Source: an uncultured Porphyromonadaceae bacterium (GTDB taxonomy: Bacteria > Bacteroidota > Bacteroidia > Bacteroidales > Muribaculaceae). From it: a stretch of 64,000 bases of DNA. Of this stretch, positions 43,260 to 52,439 are shown in pieces (the first letter of the stretch is position 1; every line of letters begins with the position of its first letter). Under the pieces are notes generated by a model. The model saw nothing but the letters and a program-made list of their open reading frames with translations. It made no database searches and was not told where the DNA came from. The stretch spans positions 40,004-104,003 of the forward strand of contig CAMWVE010000005.1 of the NCBI GenBank assembly GCA_947177685.1. Reading direction: 5' to 3'. Both the position numbers and the translations under genes were made by a program.

Positions 43260-44396
43260 TCAGAGTCGGTTTGTTACTTTGACAATCATTTCTTTTTTCC
43301 ACCGGGCGAAATCGCCGGCAATGATATGTTTGCGTGCCTCGCCCACAAGCCACAGGTAGAAGGCAAGATTGTGAATCGAAGCTATCTGCATGGCAAGCAG
43401 TTCATTGCTTATGAACAGATGGCGAAGGTAAGCTTTGGAATATTCGCGGTCAACGATGCTCGGTCCGTCCTCCTGAATGGGTGAGAAGTCATCAGCCCAC
43501 TTTTTGTTGCGCATGTTCATGATGCCGTTTTCAGTGAACAGCATGCCGTTGCGCCCGTTTCTGGTGGGCATGACGCAGTCAAACATGTCCACCCCGCGGT
43601 CAATCGCTTCAAGGATATTGGCTGGGGTGCCTACTCCCATCAGATAGCGCGGACGGTCAGTTGGAAGTATTTCGTTGACGACTTCAATCATGTCATACAT
43701 CACCTCGGCAGGCTCTCCGACGGCAAGACCGCCTATGGCGTTGCCTTCAGCGCCAAGTTCGGCGACTCTGAGGGCTGATTCACGTCGCAGGTCGGCATAG
43801 GTACAGCCCTGAACAATAGGGAAATATGCCTGATGATGACCATAGAGGGGCTCAGTTTCCTTGTAGTGTTTCCATCCTCGCTGCAGCCATCTGAGAGTCA
43901 GGTCAAGCGACTTTTTCGCATAGTCGCGTTCGGCTGTTCCCGGCGTACACTCATCAAGCGCCATCATTATGTCAGAGCCTATAATACGCTGAATATCAAC
44001 TACATTTTCAGGCGTGAATATATGTTTAGAGCCATCGATGTGGCTGCGGAAATGTGCGCCGTCCTCCTTGAGTTTACGGTTTCCTGACAGGGAAAACACC
44101 TGAAATCCCCCGCTGTCGGTGAGTATGGGGCGTTCCCAGCCGTTGAATTTGTGCAGACCGCCTGCCTGACGAAGCACTTCGCATCCGGGACGCAGATAGA
44201 GGTGGTAGGTGTTACCCAGAATAATCTGTGCCTTTATGTCGTCGCGCAACTCATGCATGTGGACTCCCTTGACAGATGCAACCGTCCCCACCGGCATGAA
44301 AATGGGGGTGAGGATTTCGCCGTGGTCAGTGGTGATTTTCCCGGCTCTGGCAGCGGTGTCGTGGGCTGTTGCTTGAAGTTGGAATGTCAGAGGCAT
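43260..44396 (-). CDS. tgt: Queuine tRNA-ribosyltransferase lacking the zinc cysteines
   Basis: 378 residues. Exchanges guanine 34 of GU(N) tRNAs for a queuine precursor. The base-binding aspartate D94 (LTDSGGFQVFSL) and the nucleophile D273 (FDCVMPTRNGRNG) are present. The zinc site, usually C-x-C-x2-C followed by a histidine, is replaced: the segment at 303-318 (DFSPIQEDGPSIVDRE) has no cysteine, although the histidine H342 is kept. Length is otherwise normal. See findings. Followed by lptG after 2 bases. Confidence 0.92.
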   Translation of the reverse strand: MPLTFQLQATAHDTAARAGKITTDHGEILTPIFMPVGTVASVKGVHMHELRDDIKAQIILGNTYHLYLRPGCEVLRQAGGLHKFNGWERPILTDSGGFQVFSLSGNRKLKEDGAHFRSHIDGSKHIFTPENVVDIQRIIGSDIMMALDECTPGTAERDYAKKSLDLTLRWLQRGWKHYKETEPLYGHHQAYFPIVQGCTYADLRRESALRVAELGAEGNAIGGLAVGEPAEVMYDMIEVVNEILPTDRPRYLMGVGTPANILEAIDRGVDMFDCVMPTRNGRNGMLFTENGIMNMRNKKWADDFSPIQEDGPSIVDREYSKAYLRHLFISNELLAMQIASIHNLAFYLWLVGEARKHIIAGDFARWKKEMIVKVTNRL

Positions 44397-44403
44397 GGAT
44401 CCG

Positions 44404-46401
44404 TTATTTTGTCAGAGGAGAATAATCTCGTGAATAGCGAAGCATTTGGGTGGGATAATCTTCAGAATAAGAAACTGTTACGTCTGTGATTTCTCCGTTA
44501 TCGTCATAAACCGCCGTATAAATGGGGTTTACGAAGCCACGATAGGGCGCGATGTCAAGTCCGGCATAACGCTCAAGCACTTCGCGGTGTATTTCAGGAT
44601 CGATTTTTACAGCATATTTCTCAACCAATGCGGCGCCGGCGGCATAATCACCTTCGCTCTTGATGCGCTGTATTTCAGCCAAGAGTGTGCCGAACAGCTC
44701 GCGAAGTTTCTCATAATCATTGATTTTCACATAGGTCTTACCGTTGATTTTGACAAGTTCGATCACATTGTCGGCTTTGCCATGTTCGTATGCCCATGCT
44801 GCAATCAGCTGACGGTTACGCATGTGCGCCTCTTCAACATCTTTGCCCGGTTCGATACGCACTAACTGAGTCATCAGTCCGTTAAGAATATATTTGTAGT
44901 ACTCGGCTTTATAAGCTTCGGGGTTGTCAAGCAATCCGAGTTCAATCAGCTTTGGATCAGCCAGATAATAGAGCGCGAACAGGTCGGCACGAGTTTCTTC
45001 AAGGGTGGAGCCGTGAGCCTTCATCGCGTCTGGGTCTACGCCGGGAAGAAGTCTGCCTGAACCATGACCGAGACATTCGTGGAGGTCAGTGTGGAGGTTG
45101 TCTGTGATGAAAAGATAGTCATCGAGCAGTTTGCGGGTAGGTTCATCAATAACAAATTCCTCATTGAAGCCGTTACCGTGCGATGCCGCATCGTAGGCTT
45201 GCGTAATATTTTCTATAGTAACCGATTTTGAACCGTGGGCGGCACGAATCCAGTCGGCATTAGGCAGATTGATGCCGATGGGTGTGGCAGGGTAGGAGTC
45301 ACCTGCGAGGATAGCAGCGGTAATGACCTTTGCCGATACACCCTTTACCTCAGGTTTGCGGAACCGAGAATCCACAGGTGAGCGATCCTCAAACCACTGT
45401 GCGTTTGTCGAAAGAACCTCGGTGCGGTGCGATGCCTCATTGTTCTTGAAGTTGACTATTGACTCCCATGAACCGGTCATTCCCAGCGGGTCGCCATAAC
45501 TTTCAATGAAACCGTTGATGAAGTCAACCTGCGAGCGTGTGTCGTCAGTCCAGAGTATTGAGTATGCATCGAAATCGCGGAGATCACCTGTCTTATAGTA
45601 ATTTACGAGAGCGTTGATGATGTTTTTCTGCGCGTCGTTTTCAGCATATTCTGCCGCTTTTTCCAGATTTTCCACAATCTTTTCGATGGCTGGAGAGTAG
45701 AGACCGCCTACTTTGTAGACCTGTTCTTCAATCTTGCCATCTTTTTTCACAAGTCGGGTGTTCAGTCCGTGCGAAACCGGAGTCAGGTCAGTGGTATCCT
45801 TGCGCTGTGCATAGAAATCTTCCACTTCCTGCTGAGTCAGACCCTCGTAGAAATTGACTGCCGAGGTAGCCACAAGGTCAGCACCTTCAGCCTGATTAAC
45901 TCGTTTTGACATCACAGCCGGATTGAAGATAACCTCGCAGAGTGTATCGAAATCAGCCGGACGGGCATCAGCGGGTATGATGGTTTCAAGGTATTCGCGA
46001 GTGAATCCGGGAGTGAATTTGTCAGTTGAATAATGATGGTGGATGCCATTTCCGAACCATACCTGTTTAAGATACTGTTCAAAAGCCTTGAACTGAGGTG
46101 ATTGACGGTCGCCATCGTAGTTGGTGTAGGCATTTTCAAGCATGCTTCGGATAGCGAGATTATATTTGCCGTTCTGGTCCCAGAGAATGTCGCGTCCCTG
46201 CAGAGCAGCCTCTGTCAGATAATAGATCAGTCGTTTCTGGTTCAGCGTAAGTTCCTCGAAACCGGGCACTTTGTAACGCAGTACCTCAATGTCGGCGAAA
46301 CGGTCAACAGTATAGTCAAAATTGTCAGTGGCAGTCATTGTTGTAAAAGTGAATGAAAGTGCGCAAGCTGAAGCTGCGAAATATTTTGTAAATGATGACA
46401 T
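44404..46401 (-). CDS. M49-family dipeptidyl peptidase III-like exported protease
   Basis: 665 residues with a signal peptide to about 24. The zinc site is HECLGHGSG, an M49 HExxGH-type motif with a one-residue insertion, followed by the second ligand in EETRADLFAL. It releases dipeptides from peptide N-termini. The family is mostly intracellular, but Bacteroidota have exported forms. It is 7 bases upstream of tgt; no functional link is evident. Confidence 0.9.
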   Translation of the reverse strand: MSSFTKYFAASACALSFTFTTMTATDNFDYTVDRFADIEVLRYKVPGFEELTLNQKRLIYYLTEAALQGRDILWDQNGKYNLAIRSMLENAYTNYDGDRQSPQFKAFEQYLKQVWFGNGIHHHYSTDKFTPGFTREYLETIIPADARPADFDTLCEVIFNPAVMSKRVNQAEGADLVATSAVNFYEGLTQQEVEDFYAQRKDTTDLTPVSHGLNTRLVKKDGKIEEQVYKVGGLYSPAIEKIVENLEKAAEYAENDAQKNIINALVNYYKTGDLRDFDAYSILWTDDTRSQVDFINGFIESYGDPLGMTGSWESIVNFKNNEASHRTEVLSTNAQWFEDRSPVDSRFRKPEVKGVSAKVITAAILAGDSYPATPIGINLPNADWIRAAHGSKSVTIENITQAYDAASHGNGFNEEFVIDEPTRKLLDDYLFITDNLHTDLHECLGHGSGRLLPGVDPDAMKAHGSTLEETRADLFALYYLADPKLIELGLLDNPEAYKAEYYKYILNGLMTQLVRIEPGKDVEEAHMRNRQLIAAWAYEHGKADNVIELVKINGKTYVKINDYEKLRELFGTLLAEIQRIKSEGDYAAGAALVEKYAVKIDPEIHREVLERYAGLDIAPYRGFVNPIYTAVYDDNGEITDVTVSYSEDYPTQMLRYSRDYSPLTK

Positions 46402-46413
46402 GGCGTTAATGTT

Positions 46414-47595
46414 TTATTCAACGTATAGAACTAATCCTTTAAGATACTCTCCTTCAGGATGATAGATGTTAATTGGATGGTCGGCTGGCTGGGTGAGCTG
46501 ATGCAGAATACGCACCTTGCGTCCGGTTTGGGCGGCAGCGGAGAATACAGCCAGACGGAACTGCTCGCGGCTGACTGCCTGCGAACATGAGAAGGTGAAC
46601 AGTATGCCGCCGTGGGCAATTTTCTCAAACGCGCGGGCATTGATGCGCTGATAGCCACGCAGGGCGTTTTTCAGTGCGCTGCGGTGTTTGGCGAATGCCG
46701 GCGGATCAAGGATAATGAGGTCATACTCCCCCTTTTTCATATTGTCAAGGAACTTGAAGGCATCCTCGGCGAAAGCCTCGTGGCGTGTGTCACCGGGGAA
46801 ATTCAGTTCCACATTTGCTGATGTCAGGGTGATGGCTTTTGACGATGAGTCGACCGAATGTACGAGTTCGGCGCCCCCTCGCATGGCGTAGAACGAGAAT
46901 CCACCGGTGTAGCAGAACATGTTCAGCACCTTGCGGCCGCGGGCAAAATGTTCGAGCAACGCACGGTTCTCCCGCTGGTCCACAAAGAATCCGGTTTTCT
47001 GTCCTTTGAGCCAGTCAACGTAGAACTGGAGTCCGTTTTCAGTGGCGAGGTTTGTCTCAAAACCACCTATGAGATAGTCGTTTACCGGGTCTAAGGCTGC
47101 CTTGTAGGGGAGTGTGGTTTCCGATTTGTAGTAGACGTTGCGGATGTTGATGCCGTCAAGTTCGGTCAGTGCAAGAGCTATTGTGTTGCGTGCATAGTGC
47201 ATGCCGGGAGAGTGTGCCTGCAGTACTGCGGTGTTACCGTAAATGTCAATCACCAGTCCGGGAAGGAAATCACCTTCGCCATGAACCAAGCGGAATGCGT
47301 TGTTGTCAGGACGCATCAGCTGCAGGGCTTGACGCAGCGCGAGTGCCTCGGTCAGTCGTTCTTTGTAAAATTCCTTATCGGGCTGACGGTCAGAGAAATC
47401 AAGGATACGCACGGCTATGCTGCCTATCTGGTAATGACCTGTTCCGATGAGCCGTCCGTCATGAGCCACCACTGTAACCACGTCGCCCTCCTCAAGGTTC
47501 TTGGGTAGAGTAGCTATGGCGCCTGAGAAAACCCATGGGTGGAAGCGGTCAAGCGACTCCTCTTTGCCCCGTTTAAGTTTTATTTCTTTTGTCAT
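46414..47595 (-). CDS. RlmI-like 23S rRNA (cytosine-5-)-methyltransferase
   Basis: 393 residues: N-terminal PUA domain (about 1-75), EEHP-like linker and a Rossmann methyltransferase domain with NMFCYTGGFSFYA and VDSSSKAI. The PxF-type nucleophile segment LDPPAFAK is near 284. E. coli RlmI makes m5C1962 in 23S rRNA; the site is inferred. It starts at 47595 overlapping the rseP stop by 4 bases. Confidence 0.9.
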   Translation of the reverse strand: MTKEIKLKRGKEESLDRFHPWVFSGAIATLPKNLEEGDVVTVVAHDGRLIGTGHYQIGSIAVRILDFSDRQPDKEFYKERLTEALALRQALQLMRPDNNAFRLVHGEGDFLPGLVIDIYGNTAVLQAHSPGMHYARNTIALALTELDGINIRNVYYKSETTLPYKAALDPVNDYLIGGFETNLATENGLQFYVDWLKGQKTGFFVDQRENRALLEHFARGRKVLNMFCYTGGFSFYAMRGGAELVHSVDSSSKAITLTSANVELNFPGDTRHEAFAEDAFKFLDNMKKGEYDLIILDPPAFAKHRSALKNALRGYQRINARAFEKIAHGGILFTFSCSQAVSREQFRLAVFSAAAQTGRKVRILHQLTQPADHPINIYHPEGEYLKGLVLYVE

Positions 47596-49037
47596 TTTAT
47601 CAGGAATCTGTAAATATCGTTAGCATTTGCGTAAAGCAGTAGCGTAATCAGCAACAGCATACCCACATATTGCGAGTAGATCAGCACTTTAAGCGCAGGC
47701 TTGCGTCGGGTCACTACTTCCCAGAGTGCGAAAACAATGTGACCTCCGTCGAGCGCCGGAATAGGCAGCGCGTTCATGAATGCCAGAATGACCGACAGGA
47801 ATGCTGTGATTTCCCAAAATGAGAGCCAGCTCCATTTTCCGGAGAACATATTACCGATGGCCGCAAATCCGCCTACGGATTGCGCCCCTTCCTTGGTGAA
47901 AACATATTTCAGCGATGACACATAGTTTGTCAGTTGACCTACGCCGTCTGAAATACCTTTGGGTACCGATTGAAGTAGTCCGTATTTGATTACTTCAACA
48001 TCGTAGACTTCAGTCAGCGGTTTGAACTGGAAGCCGAGTTTGCCCTCAGGAGTGGGATGCGCGGTCAGCATAACCTCCGCTGAATCGCGAACTACGGTGA
48101 GTGCCACATCTTGGTCGGCATAAGCCTTGATGGCTTGGGCAAATTCAGTGTAGGAAGGTGTAAGCGAGTCGCCCATGGCTATGATGCGATCGTCAGCCAT
48201 CAATCCGGCATCTGCTGCAGGCTCGCCGGGCATCACCTCCTTGACTATTACAGGGAGTCGGTAGCCCATGAAAGCACCTGCCTCCGAAATGGTGAGCAGG
48301 AATTTCTCTGGTATGGCGATTTTGACGGTGTCAACACTCTTGTCGTTATTGCGACGCAATACTGTAACCTCCTTGGCTTCAGCCATTTTCATCAGCACTC
48401 CGTTCTCTTTGGCGTCAAGCAGCTCGCCGTCAGCCATGTAGGGGATGTCGCCGTTTCTGAATCCAACCTCATGCGCCGCCTCCACATAGTCCATTCCTTC
48501 GTAGGCGTTCTCGTATGGGATATATTTTTCGCCCCAGTGATAGGCTATACCTATATATATGGCAATTGCAAGCAAGAAATTGAATAATACACCGCCTGCC
48601 ATTACAAGCAGTCGCTTCCATGCGGCTTTAGCGCGGAAATCGGTGGGATGTGGCGGCAGTTCCATCTGCTGTTTCTGGGTTTCATCCATGTTTTCATCAA
48701 TCATGCCGCCTATTGAAACATATCCTCCTAATGGTAGCCAGCCGATGCCATAGATGGTGTCGCGCCATGTCGATTTTCCATTCGTTTCAGTGTCTTTCTT
48801 GACAGTTTCCGAACGGTCGAAATTCTCCTGTTCGGTCATATTCCGCTTGAAGAACGACCATTTTTTTGTTCGCGGGTCGTATCGGACAATTGAGAACCAT
48901 GGATTGAAGAATAAGTAGAAACGATCGGCTCGCATGCCGAAAATTCTGGCGAAAATGAAGTGACCGAACTCGTGGATGGTCACTAAAAGTGTCAGCGCCA
49001 GAATCAGTTGAAGTCCTTTTATCAGTATGGTTTCCAT
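47592..49037 (-). CDS. rseP: RseP-family site-2 metalloprotease
   Basis: 481 residues. Inner-membrane zinc protease with the HExxH motif HEFGH at 22-26 in the first helix; a second ligand sits in the C-terminal part at ALPIPALDGGH. A PDZ domain is visible in the middle (about 215-330), including PGEPAADAGLMADDRI. It cleaves anti-sigma factors or signal peptide remnants. It follows dxr directly with a one-base gap, a widespread gene pair. Confidence 0.94.
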   Translation of the reverse strand: METILIKGLQLILALTLLVTIHEFGHFIFARIFGMRADRFYLFFNPWFSIVRYDPRTKKWSFFKRNMTEQENFDRSETVKKDTETNGKSTWRDTIYGIGWLPLGGYVSIGGMIDENMDETQKQQMELPPHPTDFRAKAAWKRLLVMAGGVLFNFLLAIAIYIGIAYHWGEKYIPYENAYEGMDYVEAAHEVGFRNGDIPYMADGELLDAKENGVLMKMAEAKEVTVLRRNNDKSVDTVKIAIPEKFLLTISEAGAFMGYRLPVIVKEVMPGEPAADAGLMADDRIIAMGDSLTPSYTEFAQAIKAYADQDVALTVVRDSAEVMLTAHPTPEGKLGFQFKPLTEVYDVEVIKYGLLQSVPKGISDGVGQLTNYVSSLKYVFTKEGAQSVGGFAAIGNMFSGKWSWLSFWEITAFLSVILAFMNALPIPALDGGHIVFALWEVVTRRKPALKVLIYSQYVGMLLLITLLLYANANDIYRFLIK

Positions 49038-50213
49038 TTATTTGTTGAAGGATAATTTTTCCGCTATTTCCGATGCCTTGGCGCGTGACTCGGCATTGCA
49101 TGCCACATAATCATCGTATGTGGGACTTGCGATGAACTGAATCTGTGCAAGTGTTTCTGTGATAAGCGGATAGATTTGTGTAAACTTGATTTTCTCATTG
49201 AGGAAAGCCTTTACGGCAATCTCGTTGGCTGCATTTATGACGCAAGCCGTGTTACCGCCCCGTGTGAGAGCATGGGCAGCAAGCGTGATGCAGGGAAATT
49301 TCTTCTCGTCGGGTTTCTCAAACGTCAGTGTGCCATAGCGGTCGAAGTCAAGATGCTCTTCCGGTGCATCCAGTCGGAAGGTTTCGCCCAAGGCGTAGCG
49401 TATAGGCAACTTCATGTCAGGTATACCTAACTGCGCTTTTACGGCGCCATCCATGAATTCCACCATTGAATGAACCACCGATTGCGGATGCACTATCGGC
49501 TCAATCTGGTCGGGGCGCATGTTGAACAGCCATCGTGCTTCAATGATTTCAAATGCCTTGTTGAGCATGGTGGCTGAGTCGATCGTGATTTTCGCACCCA
49601 TCTGCCAGTTGGGGTGATGAAGGGCATCACGCACTGTAACCTCCTCGATTTGCTGTGGAGTCAGTTTGCGGAAAGGTCCGCCTGAGGCAGTGATGATGAT
49701 TCGGCGAACACGTTCGGGTGACTCACCGACAAGGCACTGGTATATGGCTGAATGTTCGGAGTCGACCGGGAGCATGGTGGAGGGTGACTGTTCAAGAGCC
49801 TTGCAGACAATGTCGCCTGCCACAACCAGTGTCTCCTTGTTTGCAAGCGCGATTTTCTTACTTGCTTTTATGGCTCGCAGGGTGGGTGTCAGACCGCTGT
49901 AACCTACTGTGGCTGTGACAACAGTGTCGAAACAGTCGAGATTCATGGAGTCATTGATGGCATCCTGACCGGCTGCGGTCTTTATGCCTAACGGTTCCAG
50001 TGCGTCGCGGAGCTTCCAGTATAGTGAAGTATCAGCGATAATCGCCCACTCCGGAAGGAATTTGATAGCCTGTTGTATGAGGGTGTCCACACGGGTGCCT
50101 GCAATAAGAACCGTAGCCTTGAAAAGCTCGGGATACTGAGCTATTACCTCAAGAGTCTGGGCGCCTATGGAACCGGTGGAACCGAGTATTGCTATTTTCT
50201 TTTGATTGGTCAT
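49038..50213 (-). CDS. dxr: 1-deoxy-D-xylulose 5-phosphate reductoisomerase
   Basis: 391 residues, second step of the MEP isoprenoid pathway: converts DXP to MEP with NADPH. The NADPH loop is at GSTGSIGAQTLEV (about 9-21). The substrate site includes AL-ANKETLVVAGDIV and PVDSEHSAIYQCL, and the metal site HPNWQMGAKITIDSATMLNKAFE. Start at 50213 is supported by the promoter at 50248. Confidence 0.96.
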   Translation of the reverse strand: MTNQKKIAILGSTGSIGAQTLEVIAQYPELFKATVLIAGTRVDTLIQQAIKFLPEWAIIADTSLYWKLRDALEPLGIKTAAGQDAINDSMNLDCFDTVVTATVGYSGLTPTLRAIKASKKIALANKETLVVAGDIVCKALEQSPSTMLPVDSEHSAIYQCLVGESPERVRRIIITASGGPFRKLTPQQIEEVTVRDALHHPNWQMGAKITIDSATMLNKAFEIIEARWLFNMRPDQIEPIVHPQSVVHSMVEFMDGAVKAQLGIPDMKLPIRYALGETFRLDAPEEHLDFDRYGTLTFEKPDEKKFPCITLAAHALTRGGNTACVINAANEIAVKAFLNEKIKFTQIYPLITETLAQIQFIASPTYDDYVACNAESRAKASEIAEKLSFNK

Positions 50214-50247
50214 TTTTTGATTTAAATCGGAGTGATATTCCAATTTA

Positions 50248-50255
50248 CAAAGATA
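50248..50255 (-). promoter_or_regulatory. -7 promoter element for dxr-rseP-rlmI
   Basis: Reads TATCTTTG on the minus strand; it places the transcription start about 30 bases before the dxr ATG. Confidence 0.65.
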
Positions 50256-50365
50256 AGCAAAAAATCTTAAATTGCATCCGCTGCGGATAAGTTTTCTGTC
50301 AGCTGCCAAATGCAAATCACTGCATTTCTATTTGGATTCCCCACACAAAATGCTGTCTTGCCCAA

Positions 50366-50908
50366 TCAACTGCCTATGAACTCCAGTTCTTCAAGCAGCT
50401 GCCGTGCTATGGAAGTGGTGACTGGGTCTCCGCCTTTGACTTCCCGCGCGCACATTTCCTTAGCAACAGTTGCCGATGCAGGCAAAAGGTTGAACAACAG
50501 TCTGATTACCGTGTAGCGCACAAGCGAGTTGTCATTGTCGCACATCTGCTTTGCAAGTTCAAGCGCGTATGGTGTATGTCGTAACAGCTTGTGGCATAGG
50601 ATGTCAGCCACCTCGCGGTTAGGAACCTGAGTTATCCACATTTCCGCTTTTTCGCGTGACATTCTTTTGGGGTCGATAAGCATCGGGGCAAGCATCATCG
50701 ACTCGCGTGTCGAACGGTTGTCCCACAAAGCATCGGCAAGCTGTTCGTCATAACCTGTGGAGGCAGCTATTTCGTTAAGTTGCGGCAGATTCAGCCCGAA
50801 GATAATCTTGTAGCTGTTGTCGGATCTGCGTATATGGTCTGCAATCACGCCGTTTCGCAGAGCGAAGAACTGACGTTTGACGGCTTGCATGGCGTTGAAA
50901 GTGGTCAT
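50366..50908 (-). CDS. AlkD-like DNA alkylation repair / HEAT-repeat protein
   Basis: 180 residues, all helical, with repeated pairs of helices of the HEAT type. The start MQAVKRQFFALRNGVIADHIR and the segment LWDNRSTRESMMLAPMLID resemble the Bacteroidota AlkD branch. Classic AlkD excises N3- and N7-alkyl purines using aromatic and Asp residues; they are not obvious here, so activity is uncertain. It is 20 bases downstream of the tRNA-Glu terminator; no exact -7 element was found for it. Confidence 0.7.
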   Translation of the reverse strand: MTTFNAMQAVKRQFFALRNGVIADHIRRSDNSYKIIFGLNLPQLNEIAASTGYDEQLADALWDNRSTRESMMLAPMLIDPKRMSREKAEMWITQVPNREVADILCHKLLRHTPYALELAKQMCDNDNSLVRYTVIRLLFNLLPASATVAKEMCAREVKGGDPVTTSIARQLLEELEFIGS

Positions 50909-50921
50909 AATTCGATAGATT

Positions 50922-50955
50922 AAAAAATAAGGCTAACCCAAACTGAGTCAGCCTT
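50922..50955 (-). terminator. Intrinsic terminator of tRNA-Glu
   Basis: On the minus strand AAGGCTG-ACTC pairs with GGGT-TAGCCTT, an 11-base stem with a 5-base loop and two G-T pairs, followed by a T run. It starts 6 bases past the tRNA. Confidence 0.85.
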
Positions 50956-50960
50956 TTTAG

Positions 50961-51033
50961 TAGCGAATCCGGGAATCGAACCCGGGTCTCCACCGTGAGA
51001 GGGTGGCGTGCTAGGCCACTACACTAAATCGCC
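50961..51033 (-). tRNA. tRNA-Glu (anticodon CTC), weak acceptor stem
   Basis: 73 bases. Anticodon stem CCACC/GGTGG around loop CTCTCAC gives anticodon CTC. T stem CCGGG/CCCGG with loop TTCGATT, and a D arm with GG in the loop, are intact. The acceptor stem, GGCGATT against ATTCGCT, contains a G-U at 1-72 and a U-U at 6-67. Discriminator A; CCA is not encoded. A promoter and terminator bracket it. Confidence 0.9.
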
Positions 51034-51059
51034 TTGCGTGTCATTCGCTTTTGACGTTG

Positions 51060-51067
51060 CAAAGGTA
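51060..51067 (-). promoter_or_regulatory. -7 promoter element for tRNA-Glu
   Basis: Reads TACCTTTG on the minus strand, fitting TAnnTTTG, 27 bases ahead of the tRNA 5' end. Confidence 0.65.
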
Positions 51068-51090
51068 GTTCAAAAAAATGAATTACACAA

Positions 51091-51747
51091 CTATTTCAGG
51101 ATAATTTTTCCAAAAAATTCAGGTCGGTGAAAATCGGGCTCCGGGGTATCAATGGGAAAGAGCGACATAAAGTGGGGTTGCGAGGTGCCCGAGGCGCATT
51201 TGTAGAAATTACCGCGCATCTCAACCGGCTCTCCCTTATACTCCACGCCAATCAGGTCTAAAGGTATTCCAATCAGCACGTTCCAAGTGAACAGACCCTC
51301 AATTTCCTTGAACGGACGGTTGCCACACGAAGCAAAGCGCAACACCCGCGCCAACTCTTCATCGGTCAGGCGGGTAGGGTTCTTCCGCTCGGAACGGTGC
51401 GAGGCATTAATGGTGCCTATGCAGTTGAACTCGAAGTTCCAATAGTGATTGTCGCAGGTGGGTGATACGAAAAACTCTATGCACGAATCGCTTGCTACCG
51501 GCGAATTGTTGGTGTAATTGACAGCGCACAGATAGTTGCAGCGTACAAAGAAATCAATGTAGATCATCTTGCCGTTGTGGGCTACATTGACCACTGTAAG
51601 CGGTTGATAGGGATACTTGTCGCGCCAGTTGACACATTCAATTGACGCCTTGGTGCCGTAATCCTGTAGTCCGGCAACAATCTGATCCGGGTCGAATCCT
51701 TGAAGCGAGGGTATATAGGGTATTTCTAATTCCTTGATTGTGTGCAT
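51091..51747 (-). CDS. CBM9-like / DOMON-like domain protein
   Basis: 218 residues without a signal peptide. A single beta-sandwich of carbohydrate-binding family 9 or DOMON type is suggested by VVNVAHNGKMIYIDFFV, DSCIEFFVSP and NFEFNCIGTINASH. Bacteroidota carry many such single-domain proteins whose ligand is unknown. It follows the LysE gene by 11 bases. Confidence 0.75.
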   Translation of the reverse strand: MHTIKELEIPYIPSLQGFDPDQIVAGLQDYGTKASIECVNWRDKYPYQPLTVVNVAHNGKMIYIDFFVRCNYLCAVNYTNNSPVASDSCIEFFVSPTCDNHYWNFEFNCIGTINASHRSERKNPTRLTDEELARVLRFASCGNRPFKEIEGLFTWNVLIGIPLDLIGVEYKGEPVEMRGNFYKCASGTSQPHFMSLFPIDTPEPDFHRPEFFGKIILK

Positions 51748-51758
51748 GATATAAGTAA

Positions 51759-52400
51759 TTATGAAATCATGTTTTTAATACTCATGTAGCATCCGAACAG
51801 TGCCATGAGGAAAAGAATAGAGGCTATGATTTTGTTGAATAACCACATGGACCGTACATTGAAATGAGCCCTGACCTTATTGACAAAAAAGGTTATCATG
51901 TACCACCACAGGAGTGCGCCAACGAATATCCCGGAGTAACCGACCATGTAGTGATAATATTGAAACTCAGGGAGCAGGAAGTTGAAGCGGGCAAACAGAC
52001 CTATGATAAAGAACAGAATCAGCGGATTGGAGAATGTGAACAGGAATCCTGTTCCGAAATCAGCGAAGAAATTGTTCGATATTTCTTCTTGTGGCTTCAG
52101 CTGTCGTGCCGGATTTTTGCGGAAAAGGAAAAAAGCGAACCCCGCGAGCACAAGGCTGCCGAGCAATTGAAGCATGTTCTGGTGCGCCTCGATAAAATCA
52201 GTGACGAACGACAGTCCCAGTCCGGTCAGCAAACAGTAAATCAAATCTGACAAAGCCGCTCCGATGCCGGTGAAAAATGCGGGCCATCGACCTTTGTTGA
52301 GCGTGCGCTGAATGCACAACATTCCAATAGGACCCATAGGCGCGGATATAAGAATACCTATTATTATTCCGCTGGTGGCTATGTCAAGGAAATGGTGCAT
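51759..52400 (-). CDS. LysE-family amino-acid exporter
   Basis: 213 residues with six hydrophobic segments. The opening ISAPMGPIGMLCIQRTLNKGRWPAFFTGIGAALSDL fits LysE/RhtB transporters, which export amino acids; the substrate is unknown. It is on the minus strand with DUF4293 upstream and the CBM9-like gene downstream. Confidence 0.87.
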   Translation of the reverse strand: MHHFLDIATSGIIIGILISAPMGPIGMLCIQRTLNKGRWPAFFTGIGAALSDLIYCLLTGLGLSFVTDFIEAHQNMLQLLGSLVLAGFAFFLFRKNPARQLKPQEEISNNFFADFGTGFLFTFSNPLILFFIIGLFARFNFLLPEFQYYHYMVGYSGIFVGALLWWYMITFFVNKVRAHFNVRSMWLFNKIIASILFLMALFGCYMSIKNMIS

Positions 52401-52439
52401 CGCTCAGTCCGTCAGGTTCGTAATAAAAATTGTCAGGTA

